Below, piece after piece: positions 1-12,096 of a stretch of 62,000 bases of DNA. Numbering within the stretch: the stretch's first letter is position 1; each line of letters starts with the position of its first letter. A model generated the notes under the pieces. That model was not told where the DNA came from, did no database searches, and saw only the letters and a program-made list of their open reading frames with translations. Location: the NCBI GenBank assembly GCA_009746045.1, contig RPFO01000213.1, forward strand, positions 5,080,317-5,142,316. The letters are read 5' to 3'. The DNA comes from Mesostigma viride (lineage: Eukaryota > Streptophyta > Mesostigmatophyceae > Mesostigmatales > Mesostigmataceae). Made by a program: the position numbers and the translations under genes.

Positions 1-198
1 GCCAGTGGCACTATGGATGTAATCAATAAATGCATAATAAAATTTTTTTTCGTGCATTGCTCCTGCGCCAACGGCCGTTGGAGGCTGGAAAATGGTGTGA
101 TTTTCGTGCGCGTAATCATTTTGTTGTTAAGAGTTTTTTCAAGCCAACGGCCGTTGACGGTGAGAAATGTATATCAAACGCTGTCGGTGGTTTGCAGA

Positions 199-357
199 TG
201 TCGTTCTACAGGACGAAGGGGGGCGAGTGGATCGATATTACCGAATGGAAAACAAAAGCGTGGCGACTTGGAAGACAGGCTTCTGGGAGTGGTTAAGAGC
301 GCGCTCAGGCTTCTGCCGGACATTAAGCTGGATTTTAAGCCCAAGGAGGGTGAAAGG
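199..357 (+). CDS. Possible small exon or gene remnant after the first leader copy
   Basis: The segment starts at an ATG directly after GTTTGCAG, in the position where the second leader copy starts a finger gene. One frame gives a 32-residue peptide ending at 296. Another frame, open through the region, gives a Lys/Leu-rich stretch up to a possible donor near 357. No Cys/His finger is visible and I recognise no family. It could be the remains of a fourth member of the neighbouring family or a short exon; support is weak. Confidence 0.2.
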
Positions 358-426
358 TCTCTTTTGTGTGATTTTCTTGCGCCAAAGGCCGTTGGAACCT
401 GCAAATTAGGGTTTGATTTTCTTTGC

Positions 427-489
427 GCCAACGGCCGTTGGAACCTGCAAATTAGGGTTTGATTTTCTTTGCGCCAACGGCCGTTGGCA
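427..489. repeat. Palindromic minisatellite units before gene 1
   Basis: Units carrying CCAACGGCCGTTGG lie near 428 and 476, with a variant (CCAAAGGCCGTTGG) near 382. The spacer is AACCTGCAAATTAGGGTTTG, the same as in the large arrays at 8.9 kb and 10.7 kb. These are short copies of the intronic minisatellite described below. Confidence 0.85.
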
Positions 490-686
490 GCTGGAAAGTT
501 GTGGCACTATGGATGTAATCAATAAATGCATAATAAAAATTTTTTCGTGCATTTTTCGTGCGCCAACGGCCGTTGGAGGCTGGAAAATGGTGTGATTTTC
601 GTGCGAGTAATAAATCATTCTTGTTGTTTCAAGCCAACGGCCGTTGACGGTGAGAAATGTGTATCAAACGGTGTTGGTGGTCGCAG

Positions 687-1468
687 ATGGCGGTCAAATG
701 CACGGTTGCGTGGTGCCAGGAAGCGAGAGCAGGAGGGGATGACTTGTGCGTGCGTCATGTCAGCGTGCGAACGGGAATGGCAGGGAGGGTGAAGGATTTG
801 TTTGCAAAAAAGGGGGGTGTATCGCCCGGGATTGCCAGCTTCCATTCGGGACGGATTGCATGCCTTTTTGTGATGGACACGCCAAGTTGTCAGGGGAGAT
901 GCAAGAGGTGATCAAAGGAGGCTTGTTGTTTGTGCATGGCGAGTCCAGTGCTGGTGAAGGACCTCTTGTCCTGAGTTTTGAGGTGGACAGTGCTGGAAGT
1001 CTGGAAAGAATGGCGGTCAGGTCGCGGGAATGGATGTTGAATCACCCTGACTTTGACTCGTATGCCTACTGCCAAGGTTTCGGGGACGCCGTTTTTACAT
1101 GGATGCTGTGCTCGGAGGATGACGTGCATGCGATTGTTTCGCATGACGACTTGGATATCGCAGGCGCCATGGGCGCAGACCTGTTGTTGTATTTCATGAT
1201 TGGATGGGGTTGCGGATTTTTGGAAGGTGATTGGTGGGTCCCGCACCTCGCAAGGCTTACTTTTGCGGTCGGCGAATTGCCTGTACCTGTTGAAGTCTCA
1301 AAAACTCGTGTGGAGATGGCTGCCGTTCTGGCATCGGGGGTTAAGCGCCAAGCCCGATTTGCCATGACCGTTGTTGCTGATGCTGAGGGGGAGGAAATTG
1401 AAAAGGTCGTGGAAAGGGTCGTCCTGGCCTCTGCTTTGGTGGAGAGAGCAAGGAATGCATGCGACTAG
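687..1468 (+). CDS. Cys/His-finger protein, member 1 of a local three-gene family (frame broken)
   Basis: The gene starts at ATG 687, directly after the duplicated leader. The first frame gives a finger of form KC-x4-C-x10-LC-x2-H. At an A6G6 run (806-817) the frame changes; one extra base would join it to the second finger, GC-x4-C-Q-x10-FC-x2-H. About 210 residues follow to TAG 1466-1468, with predicted beta and helical stretches and several Trp and aromatic residues, but no family I recognise. The second finger aligns closely with those of the genes at 2069 and 2877, so the three look like tandem paralogues. A nucleic-acid or protein-binding role is inferred from the finger alone. The frame break may be a homopolymer error or real decay. 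Confidence 0.6.
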
Positions 1469-1481
1469 GTGTTTTTGGTCG

Positions 1482-1495
1482 CCAACGGCCGTTGG
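1482..1495. repeat. Palindrome site between genes
   Basis: One CCAACGGCCGTTGG lies 14 bases after the stop of finger gene 1. Further single sites lie near 1978-1991 and 2012-2024, just before the next finger gene. Each predicted gene of this cluster is therefore bordered by the palindrome. Confidence 0.85.
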
Positions 1496-1539
1496 ACTTG
1501 CAAAATGTCCTGTGAGCTGAGTCCGTTTCTTAACTTGCC

Positions 1540-1884
1540 ATGGACGTCGGTTGTGCAGGGGCAGGGTGTAGGATGGAGTGCGGAAAAGAAGGAAAGGAAG
1601 GGGGGGAGACTACAAAGGAAAACCTGATAGAGATTGTGGAGGCCGAACTGGAAGACCTGCCCGATCTGGTTCTCGAAGAGGACGGGCAATTGCACGCTGA
1701 ACGTCTTGATGGCGTGGGCATGATGATGTCGGAGGTTGATGGGTATGGTGGAATTGCTAAAGGTGTATTGCGTAAATTGAGGCGTGAGGAGGATGTGGGG
1801 ACTCCGGCTCATGTTTTGGTCAGTTTTATGAACGACAATTGGGGTCGAATGCAACCCACTAAAGATGGGGAGGATGTTGACTAG
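1540..1884 (+). CDS. Small acidic protein or terminal exon
   Basis: This is a 114-residue frame from ATG 1540 to TAG 1882-1884. It starts with a Cys-containing stretch, continues through a Glu/Asp-rich segment and ends in a charged tail. A CAG at 1553-1555 region could instead be a splice acceptor, making this the last exon of the gene that starts at 687. An AATAAA lies 33 bases after the stop. No domain is recognised. Base composition and the clean 3' signal favour a real coding segment. Confidence 0.45.
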   Translation: MDVGCAGAGCRMECGKEGKEGGETTKENLIEIVEAELEDLPDLVLEEDGQLHAERLDGVGMMMSEVDGYGGIAKGVLRKLRREEDVGTPAHVLVSFMNDNWGRMQPTKDGEDVD

Positions 1885-1916
1885 AATGTGATTTTAGGAT
1901 GAATGTAAATTTATTT

Positions 1917-1922
1917 AATAAA
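1917..1922 (+). promoter_or_regulatory. Polyadenylation signal AATAAA
   Basis: An AATAAA sits 33 bases downstream of the stop at 1884 in AT-rich sequence, the expected place for the 3' end of the preceding gene. Confidence 0.5.
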
Positions 1923-2068
1923 GAAGAATCATTTGGAAAAAATCGCCTGATGGTGTCAAGTTTTGTGCGTCTAAGGCCAACGGCCGTTGGGATGTGTGGA
2001 ATTTAACAGGGCCAACGGCCGTTGACCCTGCTGAATGCGTGCGTTTGCGGGTGGTGTAAAAAATATCG

Positions 2069-2650
2069 ATGTGCACAGATGGACCCATTCGATGCGAACA
2101 TCCGGATTGTCAATGGGAAGGAATGCCGACGGACAGCGAGTGGTTCTGTCCCAAGCATTCTGACGTATGGGGGGCGTTGTTTGCCGAAATCGAGAGCGGG
2201 CTGATGACGATTGACCGTCACATCGTGACGAAAAAGTGGAAGCCTTGGCCCAACAACATGGTTTTGGTCTTGTACTATGTTGACAAGAAGCCTCGATTCA
2301 TGCTGCGTGATGCAGAGTGGGTGATAGAGGAGGTGGGACAGATGCGACCTGGAGAGGGGATAGGCGGAGAGGACAAGCCGCCAAGGCATGTGTGGGCTTA
2401 CATGGGAGACCATCCCGACTGTCCAACGGCCAAAGTGTGGCATGATATGGGAAGGGACATGGCCACGGAGTCCGCGTATGAGTGCGCGCGACTCGTGACA
2501 GCGCTCTTGAAGGGGGAGGTGAAAGACCTGATGCGCAAGGGGGGGTTGGTAGAGCAGATTAGACAGCAGATTAGACGTGTGTGTGATTTTGATGAGGAGA
2601 TTGATGAGAAGCCGGCAAAGAGGGGCAGGATGGACAGAATTGCTCAGTAA
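2069..2650 (+). CDS. Cys/His-finger protein, member 2 of the local family
   Basis: This is an unbroken 193-residue frame from ATG 2069 to TAA 2648-2650. It opens with a finger RC-x4-C-Q-x10-FC-x2-H (residues about 9-29), nearly the same spacing as finger 2 of gene 687-1468. A hydrophobic strand (MVLVLYYVD), a Pro/Gly-rich middle and a helical region with repeated Arg/Glu/Lys follow, and the tail is basic (KPAKRGRMDR), possibly nuclear localising. I do not recognise the family. It is the one intact member, so it is the best guide to the fold. Two palindromes lie just upstream. Confidence 0.65.
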   Translation: MCTDGPIRCEHPDCQWEGMPTDSEWFCPKHSDVWGALFAEIESGLMTIDRHIVTKKWKPWPNNMVLVLYYVDKKPRFMLRDAEWVIEEVGQMRPGEGIGGEDKPPRHVWAYMGDHPDCPTAKVWHDMGRDMATESAYECARLVTALLKGEVKDLMRKGGLVEQIRQQIRRVCDFDEEIDEKPAKRGRMDRIAQ

Positions 2651-2876
2651 GAAAGAGAGGGAGAAAATATGATTTGATTAATCTGATGCGTGTAATTGAA
2701 ACTAATTTATTTTGTCTCATAAAACTTCTTTGAACGGACCTTCTTTGAACCAACAATTATTGCACAAAAAGACTAGATTGAGAATTGTGTGAGAAAGACG
2801 CCAGAGGGGGTTCTGACGGTGCTCATTGCCCCTGTTATACAATGGCTGCTGTATGGGACTCATGGCAATTGCGCAG

Positions 2877-3657
2877 ATGGCAACGAAATGCAAAATCTGT
2901 ACGGAGCCCGTAAGGGTCGAGGGACTGTGCGCGGAACATTAAGTTCCTACAAGAGCACGACCTCGAGTACCAACATGCCAAGGATCCATACGGGGGGTGT
3001 GGATTTCTTAGATGTGATAGACCACTGGAGGGATTGGATGTGTATTGCAAGACACATCTACCTTTTGCCGAGAAGTTGGCGGACGTGTGCGCTCGTGGGA
3101 TCGCATACGTAGCAAGTTTGCAGATGTTGATGGGGAAGACCGGAATGACACGCTCGGTCCTCCACTTCACGGCAACGCACACTGGGGAACGGAAAGTTGA
3201 GCTGGTGCGCCTCGACAGGCAGGGACTCGAGATTTTGGAAGAGGGGGACAGCGCGTACGGGTTCGCTCATGGGCATAACGTTACCATGGGGGATTCCTTG
3301 CAGGGTGTGGCGCGGGAATGCGCGTACACCTTGATGACGCAGCTAGGATTTGTGGAAGCACAAAGACTGCACAAGGATATTTTGGAGCTTCTTCTTGCCG
3401 CAGAGCCGGTGGGACTGCCGAAGAGGCCTGAGGAGCGGGACCGTTTGATCAGGATGGTGGTGAAGGCGGATATAGATGCAGATGTGGAGGCCGCAAAGGC
3501 GAAGGCAGAGGAAGCGCGTCGTGCAAAGGAGGAATCGGATCAAGAACTGTTGGAGAAGATGCAGAGCTCCAACAAAATTTTGCATCGTTTGGGGATGGCG
3601 GACGTCGCTTATGAATACGAGTCCGGGAAGGGGAAGAAACAAACGAGGAAAAGATAA
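2877..3657 (+). CDS. Cys/His-finger protein, member 3 of the local family (one frame break)
   Basis: ATG 2877 opens a finger KC-x2-C-x9-LC-x2-H ending at 2939. One surplus T at 2940 then creates a TAA; past it the frame that starts at 2941 is open to TAA 3655-3657. The second finger follows, GC-x4-C-x9-YC-x2-H (about 2995-3051). The body has a strand (VLHFTATH), a helical core (ARECAYTLMTQLGF), a long Ala/Lys/Glu coiled-coil-like helix and a basic tail (KGKKQTRKR). The order of finger 1, finger 2, strand and helix matches member 1. The extra T may be an error or an inactivating change. Function unknown. Confidence 0.6.
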
Positions 3658-3897
3658 TAATGGGAATGGTCGCCCACTGTTCTTGTCACAGAAATGCTTT
3701 TGTTAATGCTGGCGAACTTGGGACGGTCGTCCGTATTTCAACATTTCCTTGCCTTTAAAATTGATTGATGGGTAAATAATAATACTGAGCAAGCCTTCCA
3801 TTTTATGTGTCTGTGGTCATACAATTCCGTTATTGTTTCAACCCTTGCAACAAGGTTTTTCTTGTCCCATGCATGTAAGTCTCAACCTTGGTGTCAT

Positions 3898-4312
3898 GGA
3901 ACTGCTTGTCTTTGCATATTACAACCCATTAATGCTCGGTTTGCATCATCATGTTCCACCAAGGGAATAAATGAAGTAGCTATTGAAGCTTGCTTTAGAG
4001 AAATCCCCAAATAATCGACTTCTTCTGCTTTACTACTAAATTCTGGTTTATATCGCACAGGAACATAATTATTTTCAACACTAGAGTAACAAGAAAGTAA
4101 TAAATATTCTGGGGCGAATTTAAATTGATCTTGTTGATCTGGAGGTATAAGAATAGGTATTTCACTTTTAATTACTTGATTTTTTTGTAATGTATAAAAA
4201 GGACAGGAAAACATATTCATTTACTTTACTATGCGTAGCTAAAGATCCAATTAAACCGGTATTAGGCCCTTCTGGCGTTTGTATAGGACCATAATGACTA
4301 GGTATGTATATC
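3898..4312 (-). pseudogene. rpoB: Nuclear copy of plastid rpoB fragment (NUPT), decayed
   Basis: On the minus strand the two frames (4168-4386 and 3894-4220) read the conserved core of the RNA polymerase beta subunit. Recognisable words are [19 protein letters not shown], then CPFYTL, then [17 protein letters not shown] and NMQRQAVP. These are known conserved segments of plastid and bacterial RpoB. The two frames join through a frameshift near 4180-4210, the usual residues between HYG and PI are missing, and the homology stops abruptly near 3898 and 4312. It is therefore an old plastid insertion in nuclear DNA, not a working gene. AT-rich composition unlike its flanks supports transfer. Confidence 0.9.
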
Positions 4313-4459
4313 ATGTAACGTGCGTGTTTGCAAGTTGGCCGTTGACACTCTACGACGGAGCCAATTTTCGGAAGAACCTGCCTCATTTATGAATGCATCG
4401 ACTGTGTGCATAAATTGTGATCATTGAATTGAACAAAAAAATTCTCTTATTGCCCCAAT

Positions 4460-4975
4460 CATGGCTATTCTCTTAATGCCCTATCATGGCTATTTGTTTG
4501 TGTATGTTTTGCCCATGTTATTACATTAATGGCATGATGTTGTGGATTGCTCTATCTATGATGGTTGTTCGTTTGTGTATGCTTTGCCCATGTTGTTACA
4601 GTAATGGCATCATGTTGTGGATTGCTAGCTCAATCTATGATGGTTGTTCGTTTGTGTATGCTTTGCCCATGTTGTTACAGTAATGGCATGATGTTGTGGA
4701 TTGCTAGCTCAATCTATGATGGTTGTTCGTTTGTGTATGCTTTGCCCATGTTGTTACAGTAATGGCATCATGTTGTGGATTGCTAGCTCAATCTATGATG
4801 GTTGTTCGTTTGTGTATGCTTTGCCCATGTTGTTACAGTAATGGCATGATTTTCTGGATTGTTAGCTCAATCTATGATGGTTGTTCGTTTGTGTATGCTT
4901 TGCCCATGTTGTTACAGTAATGGCATGATTTTGTGGATTGCTCAACCTATGAGGGTTTGGTTGTTTGTGTATGTT
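4460..4975. repeat. Tandem repeat of about 79 bp
   Basis: Units near 4558, 4637, 4716, 4795 and 4874 repeat with a 79-base period around the words TGGTTGTTCGTTTGTGTATG and CCCATGTTGTTACAGTAATG. Flanking partial units extend the array. Copies are about 95 percent alike, so expansion looks recent. The apparent Cys-rich peptides are by-products of the repeat. Confidence 0.9.
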
Positions 4976-4985
4976 TTGCGCGCAG

Positions 4986-5084
4986 ATCACAATGGATTGC
5001 ACCATCTGCCGCAGCAAGCGAAGCCCCCTTACTGGTTCCAAGATCTTATCCTGGATGCCAAGCAGGCTGGCGAAGGGTATCCCA
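4986..5084 (+). CDS. Predicted exon of the multi-exon unknown gene
   Basis: The exon lies between an acceptor (TTTTGCGCGCAG, ending 4985) and a donor (CCCA|GTACGT, GT at 5085-5086). The chosen frame reads a run that includes PPYWFQDLILDAKQAGEGYP. The donor leaves one base of a codon, and the acceptor at 5630 accepts exactly one, so splicing to the next exon keeps the frame. No start codon is proposed here; upstream exons are probably hidden in the repeat-rich stretch. The alternative frame reads an MDCTIC start, so the frame choice is not certain. Confidence 0.4.
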
Positions 5085-5630
5085 GTACGTACTTTGAAAC
5101 TTGATGCCGCAAAACAACTACAACTTCGTTTTAACCCTTTAGCCGTTTTGAGTGATATTTACAGCGGACATTACATTTTTGTTGCTACGGGATGAGAATT
5201 GAGCTTTGTAATGCTAGCAGGTGTCACAAAGCAAACTGTCCGCTATTTGTAGTGGGCATTTATTGTTAGAGCTTGCAGCTGGGTCCCTGCTCCTCCACAT
5301 GCAACCTTGGTGTTCATGAGCCCTTTACTAGCTTCCTTTCTGTCAGGGGGTGCTATATTTGGCACCCATAGGACATTGCAATATGACCAATGACATGACC
5401 CCCAAGGTGGTGAATATATGTGTGTGCTTGTGTCCTATAATGGACCATAACTAACTATTAGGTTGGTTTGTGGACATTATCATGGAAAGTGACCATTGCC
5501 CGGTTTTTATAGCGGGCAGTTGGACACGGTTTTAAGGGTTGACCTATTAGCTTTGTCAGGTGTGTGTGCTGCACCGCACCGCTTGCTAACATATTCGGCG
5601 GATTTCTTCTTTGTCGTCTGCGTGTCACAG

Positions 5631-5929
5631 CGTGCTTGTACGCACAACCACCCGCGTTCCCCTCCGCCGGCGCCCCCGCCGCCGGGCTCTCCGCCGCCAC
5701 CGGTGTTGCCCCCTCCCGCCGCCGGCCCTTCCGCGCCGTCGGAAGCTGCAGCGGCAGCACAGAAAATGCCCCCTCCCCCGCACCATCGTCGGGGCAAGAG
5801 GCGCGCGGCGCTCATGCAGCAAAGGCGGCGAAGGAGCGGAGGAAATCGGCGGCTTCTGGGTCATCGGGTTCCGATGCCGCGACGGCAGCAACTGGAAAAG
5901 CAACCCACCAGACACTGCCAGCTGCCCGG
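5631..5929 (+). CDS. Predicted exon, Ala/Ser/Pro-rich linker
   Basis: The acceptor is GTGTCACAG ending 5630 and the donor CCCGG|GTAGGT has its GT at 5930-5931. The open frame gives about 100 residues rich in Ala, Ser, Gly, Pro and Lys, typical of a disordered linker. It ends in phase 0, the same phase as the acceptor at 9550, so it can join the 9551 exon in frame. GC is much higher than in the preceding AT-rich stretch. Confidence 0.45.
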
Positions 5930-5968
5930 GTAGGTGTTACGCACAAAGATGTGATTTTCTTGCGCCAT

Positions 5969-8830
<2,862 letters not shown>

Positions 8831-8849
8831 CTTGCTTGATTTTCTTGCG

Positions 8850-9495
8850 CCAACGGCCGTTGCAATTTGGAAATTAGGGTGTTATTTTTTTTTTGCCCAA
8901 CGGCCGTCGGAACCTTGAAATTAGGGTGTGATTTTCATGCGCCAACGGCCGTTGGAACCTGGAAATTAGGGTGTGATTTTCATGCGCCAACGGCCGTTGG
9001 AACCTGGAAATTAGGGTGTGATTTTCATGCGCCAACGGCCGTTGGAACCTGTAAATTAGGGTGTGATTTTCATGCGCCAACGGCCGTTGGAACCTGTAAA
9101 TTAGGGTGTTATTTTTCTGTCGCCAACGGCCGTTGGAACCTGGAAATGAAGGTGTCATTTTTCTCGCGCCAACGGCCGTTGGAACCTGGAAATTAGGGTG
9201 TCATTTTTCTTGCGCCAACGGCCGTTGGAACCTGGAAAATAGGGTGTGATTTTTCTCGCGCCAACGGCCGTTGGAACCTGGAAATTAGGGTTTCATTTTT
9301 CTCGCGCCAACGGCCGTTGGAACCTGGAAATTAGGGTGTCATTTTTCTTGCGCCAACGGCCGTTGGAACCTGGAAATTAGGGTGTGATTTTCATGCGCCA
9401 ACGGCCGTTGGAACCTGTAAATTAGGGTGTGATTTTTCTTGCGCCAACGGCCGTTGAAACCTGGAAATTAGGGTGTTATTTTTCCGGCGACGGCC
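8850..9495. repeat. Palindromic minisatellite array 1 (about 14 units)
   Basis: Units of 45-47 bp start at about 8849, 8896, 8942, 8986, 9031, 9076, 9122, 9168, 9213, 9260, 9306, 9352, 9397 and 9443, with a worn unit at 9488. Each has the perfect 14-base palindrome CCAACGGCCGTTGG, then AACCTGGAAATTAGGGTGT, then a T-rich spacer. The palindrome is better kept than the spacer. The array sits just upstream of the acceptor at 9550. Confidence 0.97.
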
Positions 9496-9550
9496 GTTGG
9501 AACATAGTACTGACCTTCCGGCTATCTGTATGTTTTTTGCATGTGATCAG

Positions 9551-10672
9551 GGGCGTCCGTCAAGGCAGAGAACGGAGGAAGAGACGAGGAAGTGGGCTTA
9601 CAAGGTTGAACATGGGTGTGCGGAAAGGCATCTCACTCAATTTTTTGAGGACTGGCGCCAACGAGCACCGGGCACCGACTTATGGTCGGTTATTGTGAGG
9701 AGCTTTGAGAGGAAGGGGCTGCTGACGACACGTGCTGGAAATGCGAAGCCCAGCATTTTGGACTCCTGGGAGCCAGCGCCGTCCTCTCATGTGCACGACA
9801 AGAATCTAACTGACACCATACAGGCGGCGTTTCATCTGCGGCAGAAGATTCGTCTAGTGCCAGACGATGTCGACCTCGTGGGGGGGTCCGCGATTGCGAC
9901 TCAAGTACGGGTCTTGACGAACAACTTGTGCCAACTCCCGGAACTAATGAGGCATCGGACGGTGACGGTGCGGAATTGTAAGGGGCTCGCGCCGTGGTTC
10001 GTGGGGGCCGGCACAAGTCTGACGAAGGCAAAATGTGCCGTGCTGATCTTCCGGTTTGCGTGGCAGGTGCTGGCAGACCAGGAGCCCGATTCTTACAATG
10101 CCTGGCTGGAAGAGAATCCAGGGTTTTCTGACAAAATTAAAAAACTGACGGGGGAGGACAGTGACCGTGCCGTGCAGAGGTTCGGATACTTTCGTTCGCC
10201 AACGGCCGAGGAAGGGAGGGCCATTCTCCGGACGCACTCCAAGAAGGATATGGCGGCTGCGTGCTCGCAGGATTTGATCACCATGGACTTGAATCCGTCC
10301 GAGTGGTCAGATGCATCTGACCGTGAGGCAGTACTTGAGCTCACGAACACCGCGTTGGGCTACATGCTCACGCACGACAAGCCTTTCGTGTTTGCGCAGT
10401 TTGCCGTGCTGGACGGCAACCACTACACGCAGATGTTGAAGTCCGTGATTTTTGAGGGCTCAGACGAGCAAGTGAGGACTGCGATAGCTGGGGAGATTGC
10501 GGGTAAACAAAAGGGCAAGTACGTGGAGACAACCGAGGAGGCGTTTGATTTGTGGAGGGGGTTGGTGAGGGACGCGGACAAGTTCATGTACACCAATCTG
10601 GACGTGCTCAAGGGCTGGGAGGTGGAGGGGGAAGCACTGATCCCGCCCATGAAGGACATGCGGACGCAAAAG
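9551..10672 (+). CDS. Large central exon of the multi-exon unknown gene
   Basis: The exon codes for 374 residues with no break, from acceptor 9550 to a strong donor CAAAAG|GTAAAT (GT at 10673-10674); without splicing the frame would stop at 10703-10705. The product is mixed alpha/beta with a charged, helical start, a Leu/Val-rich middle (for example VGGSAIATQVRVLTNN and WFVGAGTSLTKAKCAV) and an acidic helical end. I find no signal peptide, membrane segment, Cys/His finger or catalytic motif that I can name. Both boundaries are phase 0. It is the best-supported coding segment of this gene. Confidence 0.65.
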
Positions 10673-11563
10673 GTAAATATAACGGATCGGGTGTGGGAAC
10701 GTTGAAGGCACTAGATGTGATTTTTGTTCGCCAACGGCCGTTGGAACCTGGAAATTAGTGTGTGATTTTTCTTTCGCCAACGGCCGTTGGAACCTGGAAA
10801 TTTGGTTGATATTTTTCTTTCGCCAACGGCCGTTGGAACCTGGAAATTTGGTTGATATTTTTCTTGCGCCAACGGCCGTTGGAACCTGGAAATTAGGGTG
10901 TGATTTTTCTTTCGCCAACGGCCGTTGGAACCTGGAAATTTGGTTGATATTTTTCTTTCGCCAACGGCCGTTGGAACCTGGAAATTTGGTTGATATTTTT
11001 CTTGCGCCAACGGCCGTTGGAACCTGGAAATTAGGGTGTGATTTTTCTTTCGCCAACGGCCGTTGGAACCTGGAAATTAGTGTGTGATTTTTCTTGCGCC
11101 AACGGCCGTTGGAACCTGGAAATTAGGGTGTCATTTTTCTTGCGCCAACGGCCGTTGGAACCTGGAAATAGGGTGTGATTTTTCTTGCGCCAACGGCCGT
11201 TGGAACCTGGAAATTAGGGTGTGATTTTTCTTGCGCCAACGGCCGTTGGAACCTGGAAATTAGGGTGTCATTTTTCTTGCGCCAACGGCCGTTGGAACCT
11301 GGAAATTAGGGTGTGATTTTTCTTGCGCCAACGGCCGTTGGAACCTGGAAATTAGGGTGTGATTTTTCTTGCGCCAACGGCCGTTGGAACCTGGAAATTA
11401 GGGTGTGATTTTTCTTGCGCCAACGGCCGTTGGAACCTGGAAATTAGGGTGTGATTTTTGTTCGGGAACGGCCGATCTTCCAAAGTGTAAGGACAAAATG
11501 TCAGGTCGTGTGTTGTATGACCGTTTTTTGTCTCAAACACTGATTCACATTTCATGCATGCAG
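10673..11563 (+). other. Predicted 891-bp intron carrying palindrome array 2
   Basis: The donor is GTAAAT at 10673 and the acceptor CATTTCATGCATGCAG ends at 11563, both phase 0. The intron body is the second palindromic minisatellite. As in the preceding intron, the array ends about 100 bases before the acceptor. Confidence 0.6.
10729..11470. repeat. Palindromic minisatellite array 2 (about 16 units) with higher-order pattern
   Basis: About 16 units of 46 bp carry CCAACGGCCGTTGG. Between about 10776 and 11050 the spacers cycle in a three-unit pattern (one TTAGGGTGTG type, then two TTTGGTTGAT types), a higher-order repeat of about 138 bp occurring twice. Later units are of the TTAGGGTGTG type, alternating TCATTTTT and TGATTTTT. 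A degenerate unit (GGGAACGGCCGATC) ends the array. Confidence 0.97.
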
Positions 11564-12070
11564 GGGAGAGAGGCGCATCGGAGGGTTGCCCTGATCGGAG
11601 GGGGGCTGAATGCAGAAGACGAGGCCGTTTCCAAAAAGTCGAGGGGGACGGCGCTGCTGGAAGTGCACAACTATTTCAAGACGCACATGGAGGAATCCTG
11701 GGATAAGCCGGAGGTGCCCCTTCAGGACCAGAAAGAAATATGGAATTTGATTCATGGGGTTTCAAGCAGCACTGAGAAGGCAAGGAAGGACGGGGAGGGG
11801 GAGGAGGGTGGTGAGGAGCGGGTTGGAGGGCGATTGAACGAGGGTGGTTTGTCCGAATCGGAGAAAACCCAAGTCTACGACTTCATCTCGGCTGTGAAGG
11901 ATGAAACGGTCGCTCCGAACGACGACAGTAGATGTGGAATGCCGATTGAGGACAAGGTGGCCAAGGAGCTTGCAGAGTTTCTGGACATCGTGGCAGCGGA
12001 CAAGCTGGACGGGGAGGGAAGGGTGATGAGGAAGGGGGGGGGATCAAACAGGAAGGGTGGAGGAGTCTAG
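11564..12070 (+). CDS. Exon of the multi-exon unknown gene, acidic helical segment
   Basis: The frame runs from acceptor 11563 to TAG 12068-12070 (about 168 residues). The product is highly charged, with a Gly/Glu-rich linker in the middle and helical ends. A G9 run at 12034-12042 lies just before the stop. One added G would move the frame into the one open from there through ATG 12097 to 12822. I therefore read this as one coding exon broken at a homopolymer; a true stop followed by a new gene at 12097 is the alternative. Confidence 0.5.
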   Translation, partial: GREAHRRVALIGGGLNAEDEAVSKKSRGTALLEVHNYFKTHMEESWDKPEVPLQDQKEIWNLIHGVSSSTEKARKDGEGEEGGEERVGGRLNEGGLSESEKTQVYDFISAVKDETVAPNDDSRCGMPIEDKVAKELAEFLDIVAADKLDGEGRVMRKGGGSNRKGGGV

Positions 12071-12096
12071 CCCGCTTTCGATTCTGGCCGTCTATC

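Larger units (their letters stand above)
4..687. repeat. Direct duplication of a gene-leader segment
   Basis: Positions about 4-199 and 501-687 are two copies of the same leader. Each has an AATAAA (about 25 and 522), a T-rich stretch, a palindrome CCAACGGCCGTTGG followed by GAGGCTGGAAAATGGTGTG, a second palindrome followed by ACGGTGAGAAATGT, and then a CAG just before an ATG (199 and 687). The copies differ by scattered substitutions and small indels. The block probably combines the 3' end of one gene with the start region of the next. Confidence 0.75.

Noticed and set aside
4486-4920. Cys-rich small peptides repeated four times
   Set aside because: They are the same 79-bp tandem unit read in successive frames.
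9944-10705. Partial palindrome words in coding sequence (near 10198 and 13125)
   Set aside because: CCAACGGCCG matches are incomplete and lie in ordinary codons; not counted as family members.
8850-11470. CRISPR-like palindromic repeat arrays
   Set aside because: The spacers are the same or fall into two types, not unique sequences; the context is eukaryotic introns; no cas gene is present.
8850-11470. Telomere-like TTAGGG in each minisatellite unit
   Set aside because: TTAGGG occurs once per 46-bp unit inside AATTAGGGTGTG, not in tandem, so it is not telomeric sequence.
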